Assembly (NCBI RefSeq): GCF_900130025.1
Contig: NZ_FQXR01000002.1
Location: 62,001 to 126,000 of the forward strand
Source: Sporanaerobacter acetigenes DSM 13106
Lineage (GTDB): Bacteria; Bacillota; Clostridia; Tissierellales; Sporanaerobacteraceae
Direction of reading: 5' to 3'
DNA: 64,000 bases
The notes beneath the pieces are model-generated. The model made no database searches and was not told the origin of the DNA. It worked only from the letters and a program-made list of their open reading frames with translations. Made by a program: the position numbers and the translations under genes. Every line of letters starts with the position of its first letter. The first letter of the stretch is position 1. This document shows, piece by piece, positions 27,965-37,548 of the stretch.

Positions 27965-28022
27965 TGCGACAGTGAGAACCGTCCCTGCTGTCGCATCAGT
28001 GAGAACCGTCCCTGCTGTCGCA
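27965..28022. repeat. dispersed palindromic repeat, copies C and D in tandem
   Basis: A full copy (27965-27995, TGCGACAGTGAGAACC then GTCCCTGCTGTCGCA) is followed directly by a second at 27991-28022 lacking the GAC of the left arm. It sits between the convergent MATE and VWA genes and ends one base before the VWA stop codon. Confidence 0.85.
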
Positions 28023-29966
28023 TCAATTGTTAAAAACAGATTGCATATTTTTTCTTACTGCTTTTAGCAATTCTTTAGGTAATTTTTCCACTTGTTCGCC
28101 GATCATTACCCCCCGTGGTTGTTTGTATCCTTCATTCCATACGAAATTAAATATTTTTTCATTTGTTTCGCTATTTTTACCTATTTGAAATGCATATATT
28201 TCAACATTCTTAGATATCAAATCTTGTACAGCTTCTTTTGCTGCCCCTGGAAAACTTGATGCTCCATCTGTAATCTCAAAGACTATCTTTATTTGTTTGC
28301 CTTTTTTTAGTTCACTTTCCTGTATAGATGTAATGCTATTAGATATTTCCCTAAGGCAACTTGCATCGTCAGTAGCTCCATCTGTTGCATCCAATTTTAC
28401 AATTGAGCGAATTATATCGCTTTTTTCTTTTTCCCTCTCCCTTTTGTCGTTAAACTCTTTAACATTATAATACTTGCTGCCAAAAAACCAAGTTTCACTT
28501 AAAACTTCTACTTTTTGATTTAATTGTTCTCCATTACTTTTCAGATACCGATTGAAATCATCTATTGACAGCAATGTCACTGCCAAAGCTTTTCTTGCTG
28601 CCTCAATTTTTGACTCATTCATTGAGCCTGAATTGTCTATCACAAAAGAAATCTCTATTCTTTCAGGCAATATATCTGTTTGAGGCTCTAGTAAATATCG
28701 GTTGAAAATCGGAAGATTTTTATAATTACCTTTTTTTTCAGCCTCCACAAAATCTGGATAATAGTCAATAAAGTTATCAATATCTAATTTTCCTTTTATT
28801 TGACCATCTTTTTTTACATTTATTTCTTTTTTGGCATCTCCTATAAGCTTTTCCCAAAATTGACGCATTTGTTCCCTTTCCAATTTCATTTTGTTTGAAT
28901 AAAATTGAAACAATTGCTGATCTGTTTGACTAATCCCATAAGGAGTTAAATCCACCTTACCTTCCATGGTATTTTTTACACTTGCATTTATTTCCTCTTT
29001 TTTATCTAGCATTTCTTCTAAAATTCTTTTCTCTTCTTCCCCAGTAGATTCGAATGAATCTGGTACCTCATTTACTTCAGATTGTTCAAAAGGATTTTTA
29101 TTTCCTTTAAGTTTTTCTTTTTGCTGTCCTTTTGATTTATAAAATATCATGCCATTAATTTCTTCTTTCCACAATTGTTCAAAAACTGGAAAGATAAATG
29201 AACGAATAAATTGATCTCTTTCTACAATTCCCTGATCATTATTTATCTGTCTAACTAATTGATAATGAATAAAGTCATAAAAAGGCTGGTTGAAAATTTT
29301 TCTATCAAAGGGACTTTGGGTGCATCCTTCTATTTTAGGCTCTATTTTATATAATTCAACAATTAAAAAGCTATTTGCAAAAGCTCTATGTCTAGGCATT
29401 TCAAGAATTGACTCACTGGTCTTATCTATTTTTTTCATATATAAAATGATTTTCTCGAAATTTTCTTCATCCCTATATATAGGACACATCTGCAAAACTC
29501 TTAAGAATGCTACTTGCTTATCTAATATATGTAAAAAATCAAGGACTTCTTTTGTTACATAATTCGAAATAATTTTGGGTTGATAGGCCTGATCTTTTTC
29601 TAACCCTTCCTTTTTTATCCTAGCTAGAATATAAATTGTCATCCGATCAATTTCTTTCTGCCAATCTTTTTTTCTACTGAGATATTTTTTAGTTTGCCTT
29701 TTCCAATCAGGATATAGGGCTAGCTCATAGTAGATATGCCACATAATTTGATTTTCATCTAAATTTCCATCCAAAAAGCTTTGAAGCGGCAAGTACAAAA
29801 CCCCTTGGGAAGGATCTAATCGAAACCTTTCTAATTTTGGATCAGGAATATACATCAAACTAGAATCTCCTGTAAATGTAGCCAATGAGCGTTGTTCGTT
29901 TTGCAAAAATTCTTCCAAATGTTTTTTGGATTCTTCGATTAAAATTTGTTCATCAAATTCAAACAT
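28023..29966 (-). CDS. VWA-domain protein of a MoxR-AAA system
   Basis: A 647-residue cytoplasmic protein. The last third is a von Willebrand A domain with MIDAS motif VIDNSGSMNES (about residue 437) and later ATDGATDDAS and FEITDGASSFPG. The first part is helical and recalls the DUF2201/ViaA-type N-terminus; where metallopeptidase relatives have HExxH this one has WHIYYEL, so peptidase activity is unlikely. A charged linker spans about residues 270-330. Third gene of the set, 13 nt after the propeller gene, start after AGGGGGTG. By analogy to RavA-ViaA it would be the ATPase's client or adaptor (inference). Confidence 0.82.
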   Translation of the reverse strand: MFEFDEQILIEESKKHLEEFLQNEQRSLATFTGDSSLMYIPDPKLERFRLDPSQGVLYLPLQSFLDGNLDENQIMWHIYYELALYPDWKRQTKKYLSRKKDWQKEIDRMTIYILARIKKEGLEKDQAYQPKIISNYVTKEVLDFLHILDKQVAFLRVLQMCPIYRDEENFEKIILYMKKIDKTSESILEMPRHRAFANSFLIVELYKIEPKIEGCTQSPFDRKIFNQPFYDFIHYQLVRQINNDQGIVERDQFIRSFIFPVFEQLWKEEINGMIFYKSKGQQKEKLKGNKNPFEQSEVNEVPDSFESTGEEEKRILEEMLDKKEEINASVKNTMEGKVDLTPYGISQTDQQLFQFYSNKMKLEREQMRQFWEKLIGDAKKEINVKKDGQIKGKLDIDNFIDYYPDFVEAEKKGNYKNLPIFNRYLLEPQTDILPERIEISFVIDNSGSMNESKIEAARKALAVTLLSIDDFNRYLKSNGEQLNQKVEVLSETWFFGSKYYNVKEFNDKREREKEKSDIIRSIVKLDATDGATDDASCLREISNSITSIQESELKKGKQIKIVFEITDGASSFPGAAKEAVQDLISKNVEIYAFQIGKNSETNEKIFNFVWNEGYKQPRGVMIGEQVEKLPKELLKAVRKNMQSVFNN

Positions 29967-29979
29967 GCCTCTTCACCCC

Positions 29980-31206
29980 CTATTGATACAGTGGCAGATT
30001 CCACAAGTCTTTTGGTGTATTAATTCGATTAATGTCTAATAGCTTTAATTTGCCTGCTATATCCATAAGCAGATATTTTGAAATATCTAATTTTAAGACA
30101 TTTGTAAAAAAAATATCTTTGATTGTAGACTCTTCATTTAGGTCCCAATTCCCAAAATTCTCCTCAAATAAGTATATCATCCCATCTTCACTTAAAACTA
30201 CAGCTGTACCCTTTTTAGATTGAACATCAAACAAATTGCCCTTTAGATCATCTATCTCCATTTTTATAATTTTTTCATCTTCGTATAAGGAAAATATTTT
30301 AAGCTGTCCTTTGTTTCCTACCACTATAAGAGAATCCTTTTTGCCATCTTCATTCTCTAGAAAGCTAATTTTCCTTATTTCATCATTTAGAAAATCCATT
30401 TCTTCTGTAATAATAAACTGCTTGTTCCTATATTTGATAAAATATAATCTTCCCGTCTTTGTTCCAACTACAAAATAATCATCACTTATTTTTTCCATTG
30501 TAGCCCAATTTGAAACACTACAATATATATCCTCATGAAATATCAATTGATATTCATCTTTTTCTTTTATTATTTCGAATAAACTTAACTTTTCTTCTCC
30601 ATTCTCAACTACAAATAAATCATCATTAATTGCTAAACATCTTCCAAACCCATCAAAATCAGAATCCATTCCAATCTTTTTAACTTCAATTTGTCCGTTG
30701 ACATCAGGTATTTGCTCAAAATTATCACTTGAAATTAAATAGCATCCTCCTATTGCTCCAAAGAGCAAAATTTCTTTATCATTTAATTTATATATGAATG
30801 AAATTCTCTCCTTTATCTCTTTGATAGGAGCACTCCACTCCACTTCAATTCGGACATCATCGCAAATATCTATATAAAAAAATTGAACACTTCTGTCTAC
30901 ACTAGCTGCAATAAAAAGATTTTCATTGATCCTTGATATACTTTCTAAAAAACTATCAAATCCAAAAGCCCCCAATTGTTTTGTCGGATTTACCTCCATA
31001 AAAGTCTTTTTGATATTATCTACATAAACTCTATAATATGGAATCAATTGAGTCAATAGCTCTTCTTCTATTTGGAAAAGTTTTTCTAATTGTTCTTCGA
31101 AACCCTCATCTAAAATTCCATCTGTTTGACATTTATTTAACTTTTTTCTTAGAATTTCAACTTGATTCTTGAAATATTCTACGTCTACTGACAAATTTGT
31201 CTTCAT
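29980..31206 (-). CDS. beta-propeller-like protein with N-terminal coiled coil
   Basis: A 408-residue protein with no signal peptide. Residues 8-65 form a coiled coil. After that come about seven repeats with the pattern hydrophobic strand-x-G-x-hydrophobic strand, for example FIAASVDRSVQFFYI, LLFGAIGGCYLI, FVVGTKTGRLYFIKY, LIVVGNKGQLKIFSL and VVLSEDGMIYLFEE, which fits a seven-bladed propeller. Its ATG overlaps the AAA gene stop by 4 nt, so the two are made together. No enzymatic motif; probably a scaffold or sensor between ATPase and VWA protein. Confidence 0.72.
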   Translation of the reverse strand: MKTNLSVDVEYFKNQVEILRKKLNKCQTDGILDEGFEEQLEKLFQIEEELLTQLIPYYRVYVDNIKKTFMEVNPTKQLGAFGFDSFLESISRINENLFIAASVDRSVQFFYIDICDDVRIEVEWSAPIKEIKERISFIYKLNDKEILLFGAIGGCYLISSDNFEQIPDVNGQIEVKKIGMDSDFDGFGRCLAINDDLFVVENGEEKLSLFEIIKEKDEYQLIFHEDIYCSVSNWATMEKISDDYFVVGTKTGRLYFIKYRNKQFIITEEMDFLNDEIRKISFLENEDGKKDSLIVVGNKGQLKIFSLYEDEKIIKMEIDDLKGNLFDVQSKKGTAVVLSEDGMIYLFEENFGNWDLNEESTIKDIFFTNVLKLDISKYLLMDIAGKLKLLDINRINTPKDLWNLPLYQ

Positions 31207-33290
31207 TCTTCTCCCCCATTATCTTCTAAGTATTCAAGTAAATCTTTTGAATGCTCTAAATGAGATAATTGTTGGTCTAGTTTTTCATATTTCTTTGTAT
31301 CAATTGGCAATGGATCACCAATATTATATTTAAAATCTTCCATTAATTCTTTTGGCAAAGTTTTTCTAGTGGTTCCCTTCCCAAATATTAGATGAACTAC
31401 ATCTAAATAACTTAAAGTTTCTATTGATGGGCGAACATAGTGATATGGGCGAGTACGAATTTCATCATATGTTGTGTTTGCTTCTCCTATACCTTTTGTC
31501 TCAATCTTCCAACCTTCTGTTTCAGAGAAAAAGCCAAAACGCACTGCTTGTGAGAGAATATAATTTTGATCGTCAGGATAAGTAATTGAACTAATGAACC
31601 CATCCCACAAAGCCTTACTCAAATCTTTTTCTTCACCTTGATTCCAATTATCTAAAACGTGCAAAATATTACGGATTGATAATACAGATTCTCGAAGTTC
31701 CACTTCATTGTCCTTCCAATTCCCCATAAAAACATTTTGAGTAACTCTACACAATTGAGAAAATCGAAACAATTCTTCCAATGTCCTCTTGGAATTAGGA
31801 ATATGAATATTCCCATTTTTATCCGCCAATTGTGTTAGTATTATTCTAAAAAGTTCATTTTTTTCTGGAAACTCTTGATCTTCTAGAGAACCCATTATAT
31901 TTTGTGGTACATAATTATATTCAATAGTCACAAAACGTGATTTAAATGCTGGATTTAACTCATTTGTTCCTTCATAATTGACCGTTTGAGTTGACAAATT
32001 TCCTGTACCAATAAATCCAAATCCAGGTTTAATCAAAACAGGACCAACTCCTGTAATATAGGCCGTACTTCCCGCATGACGCTGCAATATATCATTCAAA
32101 GCAATTAAATTTTGCATGGCAATCGTATTTAATTCGTCTACGATTACAGGACGGCCTTCTTTTACTGCAATCAAAATCTCTTTTTCTATTTTTTTGATTT
32201 CAGTACCAAAGGCGCTATTACTTGCTACCAATAAATCAGAAAAGCTCTTCCATATTTGAATCTTAAGCTGTAACTGCTCTTCATCAGTCATCTTCTCTAG
32301 CCTTTCTTTGTGTTCATCCATCCATTCATAAAAATCTCCTATGATCATATTTAAATAATCTGAATATGAGCCTTCAGAAAAGCTGTGTTCTAGGGATAAA
32401 GTTTTCTCTACAAACATATCTTCGTAAGTTAAATTATGTGAACCAGATATAAAAAGTGGCTGTAAAAATTCTATTTCCTCTTTGCTTCCATTAGTTAAAA
32501 TATTTTTATAGTAAAGTATTCTTTCTTCATTGAATTCTCTAAATTTTTGAATAGCATCTTTTTCTGTTGCATGTGGATTTCTACAAAACCAATCCTCCAT
32601 TTTGTCTTCTAATTCTCTTTGGATTTTATTTTGAATAGTAAAATCCACAGCTGCCTCAATTGCTAATTGTGTCTTCCCACTTCCTAAATGTCCCACAATA
32701 TATACAGGAACACCTAAATCTAGCGAATCTATTACTTTTTGTTTTGCTTTAGCTACATAAGGTACATTTACTAAACGCTGTTGATGTTGATTTTCTATAT
32801 CTCCTATCAATTGACATTTATAATAAAATTCCCATGCCTCCGGAGAGCTTTCCAAAAGCGTTTCTAATTCTTTTCCCAATTTTTTTATACAATCAACCCT
32901 ATATCTTGTTGCTGAATTGCTCCCATAATGACTATAATTGTTGGTTTCACTATTTACCCTTCTTTCAAATCGGAGGAAGAACTTTTCATATTGGATTAAA
33001 TTTTCAATTTCTTGTATCTTTTTGCCCATATTTGCTGTTTCTTCTTCTACATAAGCTTTATATTTTTCATAATATATATTATCTTTTTTAGAATCAAAAA
33101 TAATTTTATCATCTATTTCTTCAAATCTTCTAAAAGCTTTAAAAAATGATCCCTGTTCTTCTATTTTTTTACTATTTTCATATTTCAATGATTTTAAAGC
33201 TTCCTTGCGTAAATCATCTCTATACCAAATTTGCATTTCTTCTATAGTAGGAATATAAGCTTGATTAAGATTTTTATTTTGTTCTTTCAT
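31203..33290 (-). CDS. MoxR/midasin-type AAA+ ATPase
   Basis: A 695-residue protein. Walker A GHLGSGKT (about residue 202), Walker B PVIVDELNTIA (about 388), sensor 1 FIGTGN and the arginine finger NPAFKSRF place it in the MoxR-type AAA+ group. An extra 190-residue helical N-terminus and a long insert between Walker A and B are unlike the short, typical MoxR. AAAGGAG precedes the ATG. First gene of a three-gene set with a propeller and a VWA protein; it probably remodels a target through the VWA partner (family knowledge of RavA-ViaA, inference here). Confidence 0.87.
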   Translation of the reverse strand: MKEQNKNLNQAYIPTIEEMQIWYRDDLRKEALKSLKYENSKKIEEQGSFFKAFRRFEEIDDKIIFDSKKDNIYYEKYKAYVEEETANMGKKIQEIENLIQYEKFFLRFERRVNSETNNYSHYGSNSATRYRVDCIKKLGKELETLLESSPEAWEFYYKCQLIGDIENQHQQRLVNVPYVAKAKQKVIDSLDLGVPVYIVGHLGSGKTQLAIEAAVDFTIQNKIQRELEDKMEDWFCRNPHATEKDAIQKFREFNEERILYYKNILTNGSKEEIEFLQPLFISGSHNLTYEDMFVEKTLSLEHSFSEGSYSDYLNMIIGDFYEWMDEHKERLEKMTDEEQLQLKIQIWKSFSDLLVASNSAFGTEIKKIEKEILIAVKEGRPVIVDELNTIAMQNLIALNDILQRHAGSTAYITGVGPVLIKPGFGFIGTGNLSTQTVNYEGTNELNPAFKSRFVTIEYNYVPQNIMGSLEDQEFPEKNELFRIILTQLADKNGNIHIPNSKRTLEELFRFSQLCRVTQNVFMGNWKDNEVELRESVLSIRNILHVLDNWNQGEEKDLSKALWDGFISSITYPDDQNYILSQAVRFGFFSETEGWKIETKGIGEANTTYDEIRTRPYHYVRPSIETLSYLDVVHLIFGKGTTRKTLPKELMEDFKYNIGDPLPIDTKKYEKLDQQLSHLEHSKDLLEYLEDNGGEE

Positions 33291-33354
33291 GAAAGTTTTC
33301 TCCTTTATATAGTGTTCTATTATATTTTAAATGTATCATGTGTGAATATAAATT

Positions 33355-33385
33355 AAAATCCCGACTTTTTTAAATTCGGGATTTT
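33355..33385 (-). terminator. terminator of the oleate hydratase gene
   Basis: AAAATCCCGA / TCGGGATTTT with an 11-nt loop. The A and T flanks make it bidirectional in form; it lies just after the oleate hydratase stop and before the ATPase gene's leader. Confidence 0.8.
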
Positions 33386-33412
33386 AATCATATTATTTAA
33401 TTCTAGAAAGCA

Positions 33413-35206
33413 TTAAATAATTTTATATTCTTTCAACATTTTTTCAATTTCTGTTCCAGCTACTTGTTTTTCAATTTTACGTTTAACTAGTGGTGGCAAA
33501 TCAACTTCCGGTTTTTCTCCATCTAATAAACATACACCTGCATTTAGCAAATAACGGATATCATATCTCGAATTGTATACCTCAGGAACTCCTTTTTCAA
33601 CTCCAGTCAATACATATACTGCTTCCATAGCTGTACGTCCTGAGTATTCAATAGTAAATACAGTATCACGTCCTGGATCATCCAATGTTTCAGCATATTG
33701 TCCAAGGAAAGCAAAATTTACTGCATTCTTTGGTACAACATAAGGACGATCTCCAAATTCACGAGGCATAAATTGAGATGTAATAAATGGCATCATAACG
33801 GGAACTGCAGTACAGCTTTCTGCTAATTCTTCTATTTTATCTATAGGAACTCCTATATGATATAACCATTCTTTTGTAATTTCCTTGCCAGTACAATCTC
33901 TCATAGATTTCTTAATATAGTCACCAGGAACATCAGTGAACAAACCATATACCCAAACAACAACATCTTTTTCAGGTTGACCATAGTATTGTTCTTGACG
34001 ATTTATGGTCCAACTCATCAACCAAGAAGAATCAACTGCTGTAACTATACCACCTGTTACAGTGCGCCCAGTATATGGAGAACGTTTTGTAATCTTTTCA
34101 ATATATTCAGGAACACGTTCATCATGACAAGTTACTGTACAAGACTCCCAATTAGACTTTTCTGGATCTGTACAGAATTTATCTGGATGCCCAAACTCAT
34201 CACACTGAGCTGCTATATTCTTCCACAAAGTCCAACATCCTTTTGCTTCTTTGTTAAATGGAGCTGGAGTATTGTCATCACCATATCCAGAACCTTCAGT
34301 CATAGAACCATTAGTAATGAATACCAAATCATTTTCTGTTAAATCAATAGAAATATCATTTCCATTTTTATCCCTTGCAATTATCTTATTTGCAACTTTT
34401 TTATTATCTGAAATTGAGAATTCAACATTATCAACAGTAACTCCATATTCAAATTTAGCACCATGGTCTTCCAAATATTTAACCATAGGTTTTACAAATG
34501 AAGTGTATTGATCATGACGTGAGAATTGCAAAGCTGAAAGAGTTGGTAAGCCATCAACATGATGGATGAAACGATTCATATATAATTTCATCTCTAAAGC
34601 ACTATGCCAATTCTCAAAAGCAAACATTGTTCTCCATATTGTCCAGAAATCAGTGTTTAAAAGTTCCTCGGAAAAAATATCTTCAATAGCTTTATCTTGA
34701 AGTTCTTCATCTGTCATCATTGTAAAAGCAGCTAATTCTTTTGCCAAGTCTTGACCCAAATTAAATTTGCCATTGTCATAGCGTTCGCCTTGATTGTGAG
34801 TAATACGGCAATTGCTAAAGTTTGGATCATCATGGTTTGTATAATAAAAATGATCTAACACAGTCATATTTGGATCTTCTGTAGATGGTAAGGAACTAAA
34901 TAAATCCCATAAAACCTCAAAATGATGTCCCTGTTCACGTCCACCACGTGCCACATAACCTGCATTTTGGCGAACTTGACCGTCCAAAGATCCTCCAGGA
35001 ATATCTAATTGCTCTAAAAAAGTAATCTTGCTGCCATCCATGTGAGCATCACGAATCAAAAAACATCCAGCAGCTAAAGCACCAATTCCAGTACCAATTA
35101 AATACGCCTTCTTGTCATCAATCCCCTCAGGCTTTCTTGCATTTACCAAGGAATGATAATTCCCATTTGTAAGTGTAAGTCTTTCATCATGTGTCTTTAA
35201 TTTCAT
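33413..35206 (-). CDS. oleate hydratase (FAD-dependent)
   Basis: Adds water to the cis-9 double bond of unsaturated fatty acids to give 10-hydroxystearic acid, and can act in detoxification. The 597-residue protein has the FAD fold motif LIGTGIGALAAGCFLIRD, PGGSLDG, and the catalytic-region motifs of the MCRA family (GGREQGHHFEVLWDLFSSL, CRITHNQGERYDNGKF). ATG 35206 follows GAGGGAG; upstream codons to 35263 look non-coding. The TetR gene next to it is the likely regulator. Gap 35207-35399 shows no strong motif. Confidence 0.95.
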   Translation of the reverse strand: MKLKTHDERLTLTNGNYHSLVNARKPEGIDDKKAYLIGTGIGALAAGCFLIRDAHMDGSKITFLEQLDIPGGSLDGQVRQNAGYVARGGREQGHHFEVLWDLFSSLPSTEDPNMTVLDHFYYTNHDDPNFSNCRITHNQGERYDNGKFNLGQDLAKELAAFTMMTDEELQDKAIEDIFSEELLNTDFWTIWRTMFAFENWHSALEMKLYMNRFIHHVDGLPTLSALQFSRHDQYTSFVKPMVKYLEDHGAKFEYGVTVDNVEFSISDNKKVANKIIARDKNGNDISIDLTENDLVFITNGSMTEGSGYGDDNTPAPFNKEAKGCWTLWKNIAAQCDEFGHPDKFCTDPEKSNWESCTVTCHDERVPEYIEKITKRSPYTGRTVTGGIVTAVDSSWLMSWTINRQEQYYGQPEKDVVVWVYGLFTDVPGDYIKKSMRDCTGKEITKEWLYHIGVPIDKIEELAESCTAVPVMMPFITSQFMPREFGDRPYVVPKNAVNFAFLGQYAETLDDPGRDTVFTIEYSGRTAMEAVYVLTGVEKGVPEVYNSRYDIRYLLNAGVCLLDGEKPEVDLPPLVKRKIEKQVAGTEIEKMLKEYKII

Positions 35207-35399
35207 TTTATCTCCCTCTTTCTTATTTTTTAATAGTCTCATAAATCTGACTATTATGCCCAAAGTTCTTTTATGTTGACTCTACCATTAGTATGCCCAC
35301 ATAGCATTATAAATATAATTTCTGCTTTAATTTTATGAACCCTGCTATATATAAAATTTGTTTAATCTTATAATATCGCTATTTCATATGTTTTTCATT

Positions 35400-35450
35400 A
35401 GACAAAATAACTGGGATGTTCAAACTTTGAACATCCCAGTTATTTTGTCT
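35400..35450. terminator. perfect 25-bp inverted repeat overlapping the tetR stop
   Basis: Bases 35400-35424 are the exact complement of 35426-35450 with a single C between. The core CTGGGATGTTC / GAACATCCCAG is flanked by AAAATAA and TTATTTT, so it reads as a bidirectional terminator. The tetR stop (TAG) is its first codon. Unusually long and perfect. Confidence 0.75.
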
Positions 35451-36015
35451 AATCTTTTAAATTAACACTTCGTTCAAGAGACAGAGCAATATTTCCATCG
35501 AAGAGCTGACCTATTCGTCTAATGACAATATTAGGATCTTCCTTCATTCCAGAAGCAACCCAACGTAATAACATTTCAGTGAGAGCACCTTGATAAAATG
35601 AGGCAATCAGTTTTTTATCTTCTTGAGTAGCTGAAATACCTTTGCTTACTTTTTCTACATATCGAATCATGACAGTGCCTGACACATTATATATATAATT
35701 CTCTAATTCTTCTCTCTGCATGGAATTATATATATGATAAATAGCTGTTCTGTTTTCTAAAGCAAACTTAGTAGCCACAAGAAAGCTTTCTTCCCAGGAA
35801 AGTGTATCATTATATTCATCAATAACTGTCTGAAGTTCTGTTTGAAAAATTTCCGATAGAAGTGCATATATATCTGTGTAGTAATAATAAAAAGTATTTC
35901 TATTGATTCCACATTCTCTAACAATATCCTTAACTGTAATTTTGTTAAGTGGATGCTCATTTAACTTCTTGATGAATACCTCACGAATCATTTCTTTGGT
36001 ATATTGCTGTACCAA
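35449..36015 (-). CDS. TetR-family regulator
   Basis: A 188-residue regulator. The N-terminal HTH reads MIREVFIKKLNEHPLNKITV then DIVRECGINRNTFYYYYTD, typical TetR. The C-terminal half is the DhaS-like/TetR_C_33-type all-helical domain. It lies directly upstream of oleate hydratase on the same strand, so control of that gene by a fatty acid signal is plausible (inference). A terminator-like palindrome follows. Confidence 0.9.
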   Translation of the reverse strand: MVQQYTKEMIREVFIKKLNEHPLNKITVKDIVRECGINRNTFYYYYTDIYALLSEIFQTELQTVIDEYNDTLSWEESFLVATKFALENRTAIYHIYNSMQREELENYIYNVSGTVMIRYVEKVSKGISATQEDKKLIASFYQGALTEMLLRWVASGMKEDPNIVIRRIGQLFDGNIALSLERSVNLKD

Positions 36016-36078
36016 GTTGCCACCCCCGCAATATTTTATCTATATAAAAATTATAACATATGACAATCTATTTGCAAA

Positions 36079-36106
36079 TGCGCCAGTAAAACTCCTTACC
36101 GGCGCA
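36079..36106 (-). terminator. hairpin between the exporter-like gene and tetR
   Basis: TGCGCCGGTAA / TTACTGGCGCA on the minus strand with a 6-nt loop and one mismatch. A G+C-rich stem just after the 36112 stop, but with a poor T tract, so a weak terminator or a processing site. Confidence 0.55.
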
Positions 36107-36111
36107 TAATG

Positions 36112-36606
36112 CTAAATTATTTTATTTATAAAAAGGGAGACTATAATTCCTATCAAGGTATCAATTACCCTATTTAATGCAAATAATAATGGAGATGTAT
36201 CCCCACCATGAGACACTGTAATACTTAAAAATACCACACAGCTAATATACGATGAACTTGCAGATTTACATAGTACATTTGTATATATAATAGGAATCAA
36301 AAATAAGCTTAAAATTAAATAGTGTAGATAGTTGAATAACTCAATATTAAAATAATTAATCCCCACTATAGCAATAAATCCATACATACCTCCAATTAGT
36401 GTTCCAATCATTCTAGATTTTCCGGTTTTAAAACTATTTTCATGATTGTTTTGCATACATAATATTGAAGCTATAGCTGAATAAAAAGGGGATGTTTTCC
36501 TGATAAAGCTCAATAAAAAACATATATATACTGCAAGAACTGTTTTAACAACCCTCATACCAGGAAATTTAATTTTCTTATTCTTCTTTGCTGTAGATTC
36601 TCCCAT
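36112..36606 (-). CDS. aromatic acid exporter (ArAE_1/FUSC-like) membrane protein
   Basis: A 164-residue membrane protein with four or five segments: RVVKTVLAVYICFLLSFI, TSPFYSAIASILCMQNN, RMIGTLIGGMYGF and a final RVIDTLIGIIVSLFI. This is the layout of the ArAE_1 N-terminal domain (DUF939). I chose ATG 36606 because AGGGGG lies 6 nt upstream; an earlier ATG at 36612 abuts it. It follows sucD by about 20 nt and would share the cobalamin-riboswitch transcript. Confidence 0.8.
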   Translation of the reverse strand: MGESTAKKNKKIKFPGMRVVKTVLAVYICFLLSFIRKTSPFYSAIASILCMQNNHENSFKTGKSRMIGTLIGGMYGFIAIVGINYFNIELFNYLHYLILSLFLIPIIYTNVLCKSASSSYISCVVFLSITVSHGGDTSPLLFALNRVIDTLIGIIVSLFINKII

Positions 36607-36630
36607 ACTCATCCCCCTAATATTATTAAA

Positions 36631-37527
36631 CTAAATACACTGTTTAAATAAATCATTAGTTTTAAGTGCTTTCACTAAAGTATCTCCAATAGCTGTAGGA
36701 GTTTCTGAAATATATATTCCACAATCACTCATTGTCTTTATCTTTTGTTCAGCAGTACCTTTTCCTGAAGAAATAATAGCGCCTGCATGTCCCATTCTCT
36801 TTCCTTTAGGTGCAGTCTTGCCACCAATAAATCCTACTACAGGTTTTTTCATATTTTCCTTAATCCATAGGGAAGCCTTTTCTTCTGCATTTCCTCCTAT
36901 TTCTCCTATCATAACAACTCCATCAGTATTGTCATCATCATTAAACGCTTTCAATACATCAATGAAATCTGTTCCTATAATAGGATCTCCTCCAATTCCT
37001 ACTACTGTAGATTGCCCTATCCCTCTTTCAGTTAATTGACGAACTGCTTCATATGTTAAGGTTCCAGAGCGAGATACTACCCCTATTCTTCCTTTCTTAT
37101 GAATATATCCAGGCATAATACCAATCTTACATTCTCCTGGTGTTATTATACCAGGGCAATTCGGCCCAATCAATCTAGTTTTTTTACCTTCCAAATAATT
37201 CTTTACAATTAGCATATCCTTGATTGGAATATGCTCTGTTATACAAATTACTAATTCTAGTTCTGCGTCAACTGCCTCTAAAATTGCATCTGCAGCAAAT
37301 TTTGCAGGAACATATATAATAGATGCATTTGCTTTAGTTTCGTAGGCAGCTTGTTTTACAGTGTCAAACACATTTATGCCTTCCACTTTTGTATTTCCTT
37401 TAAAAGGACTTACACCAGCAACTATATTCGTACCATATTCAATCATTTGTTTTGTATGATAAGAAGCTGTATTTCCTGTTATACCTTGAACTATTACCCT
37501 AGTAGATTCATCAACCCAAATACTCAT
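36631..37527 (-). CDS. sucD: succinate--CoA ligase, alpha subunit
   Basis: CoA-binding subunit of succinyl-CoA synthetase. The 298-residue protein contains the CoA motif [36 protein letters not shown], and the phospho-histidine loop [14 protein letters not shown] (His about residue 246). Pairs with sucC 21 nt upstream. Substrate could be succinate or a related acid; the family includes acetate/propionate-type ligases. Confidence 0.95.
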   Translation of the reverse strand: MSIWVDESTRVIVQGITGNTASYHTKQMIEYGTNIVAGVSPFKGNTKVEGINVFDTVKQAAYETKANASIIYVPAKFAADAILEAVDAELELVICITEHIPIKDMLIVKNYLEGKKTRLIGPNCPGIITPGECKIGIMPGYIHKKGRIGVVSRSGTLTYEAVRQLTERGIGQSTVVGIGGDPIIGTDFIDVLKAFNDDDNTDGVVMIGEIGGNAEEKASLWIKENMKKPVVGFIGGKTAPKGKRMGHAGAIISSGKGTAEQKIKTMSDCGIYISETPTAIGDTLVKALKTNDLFKQCI

Positions 37528-37548
37528 TCTTATACCACCCCCACAAAA

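Noticed and set aside
27778-28026. Small minus-strand frame with repeated RQQGRFSL segment
   Set aside because: It is only the translation of the dispersed palindromic repeat.
36079-36106. Hairpin as TetR operator
   Set aside because: It is G+C rich, lies just after a stop codon and has a mismatch; more like a terminator or processing site.
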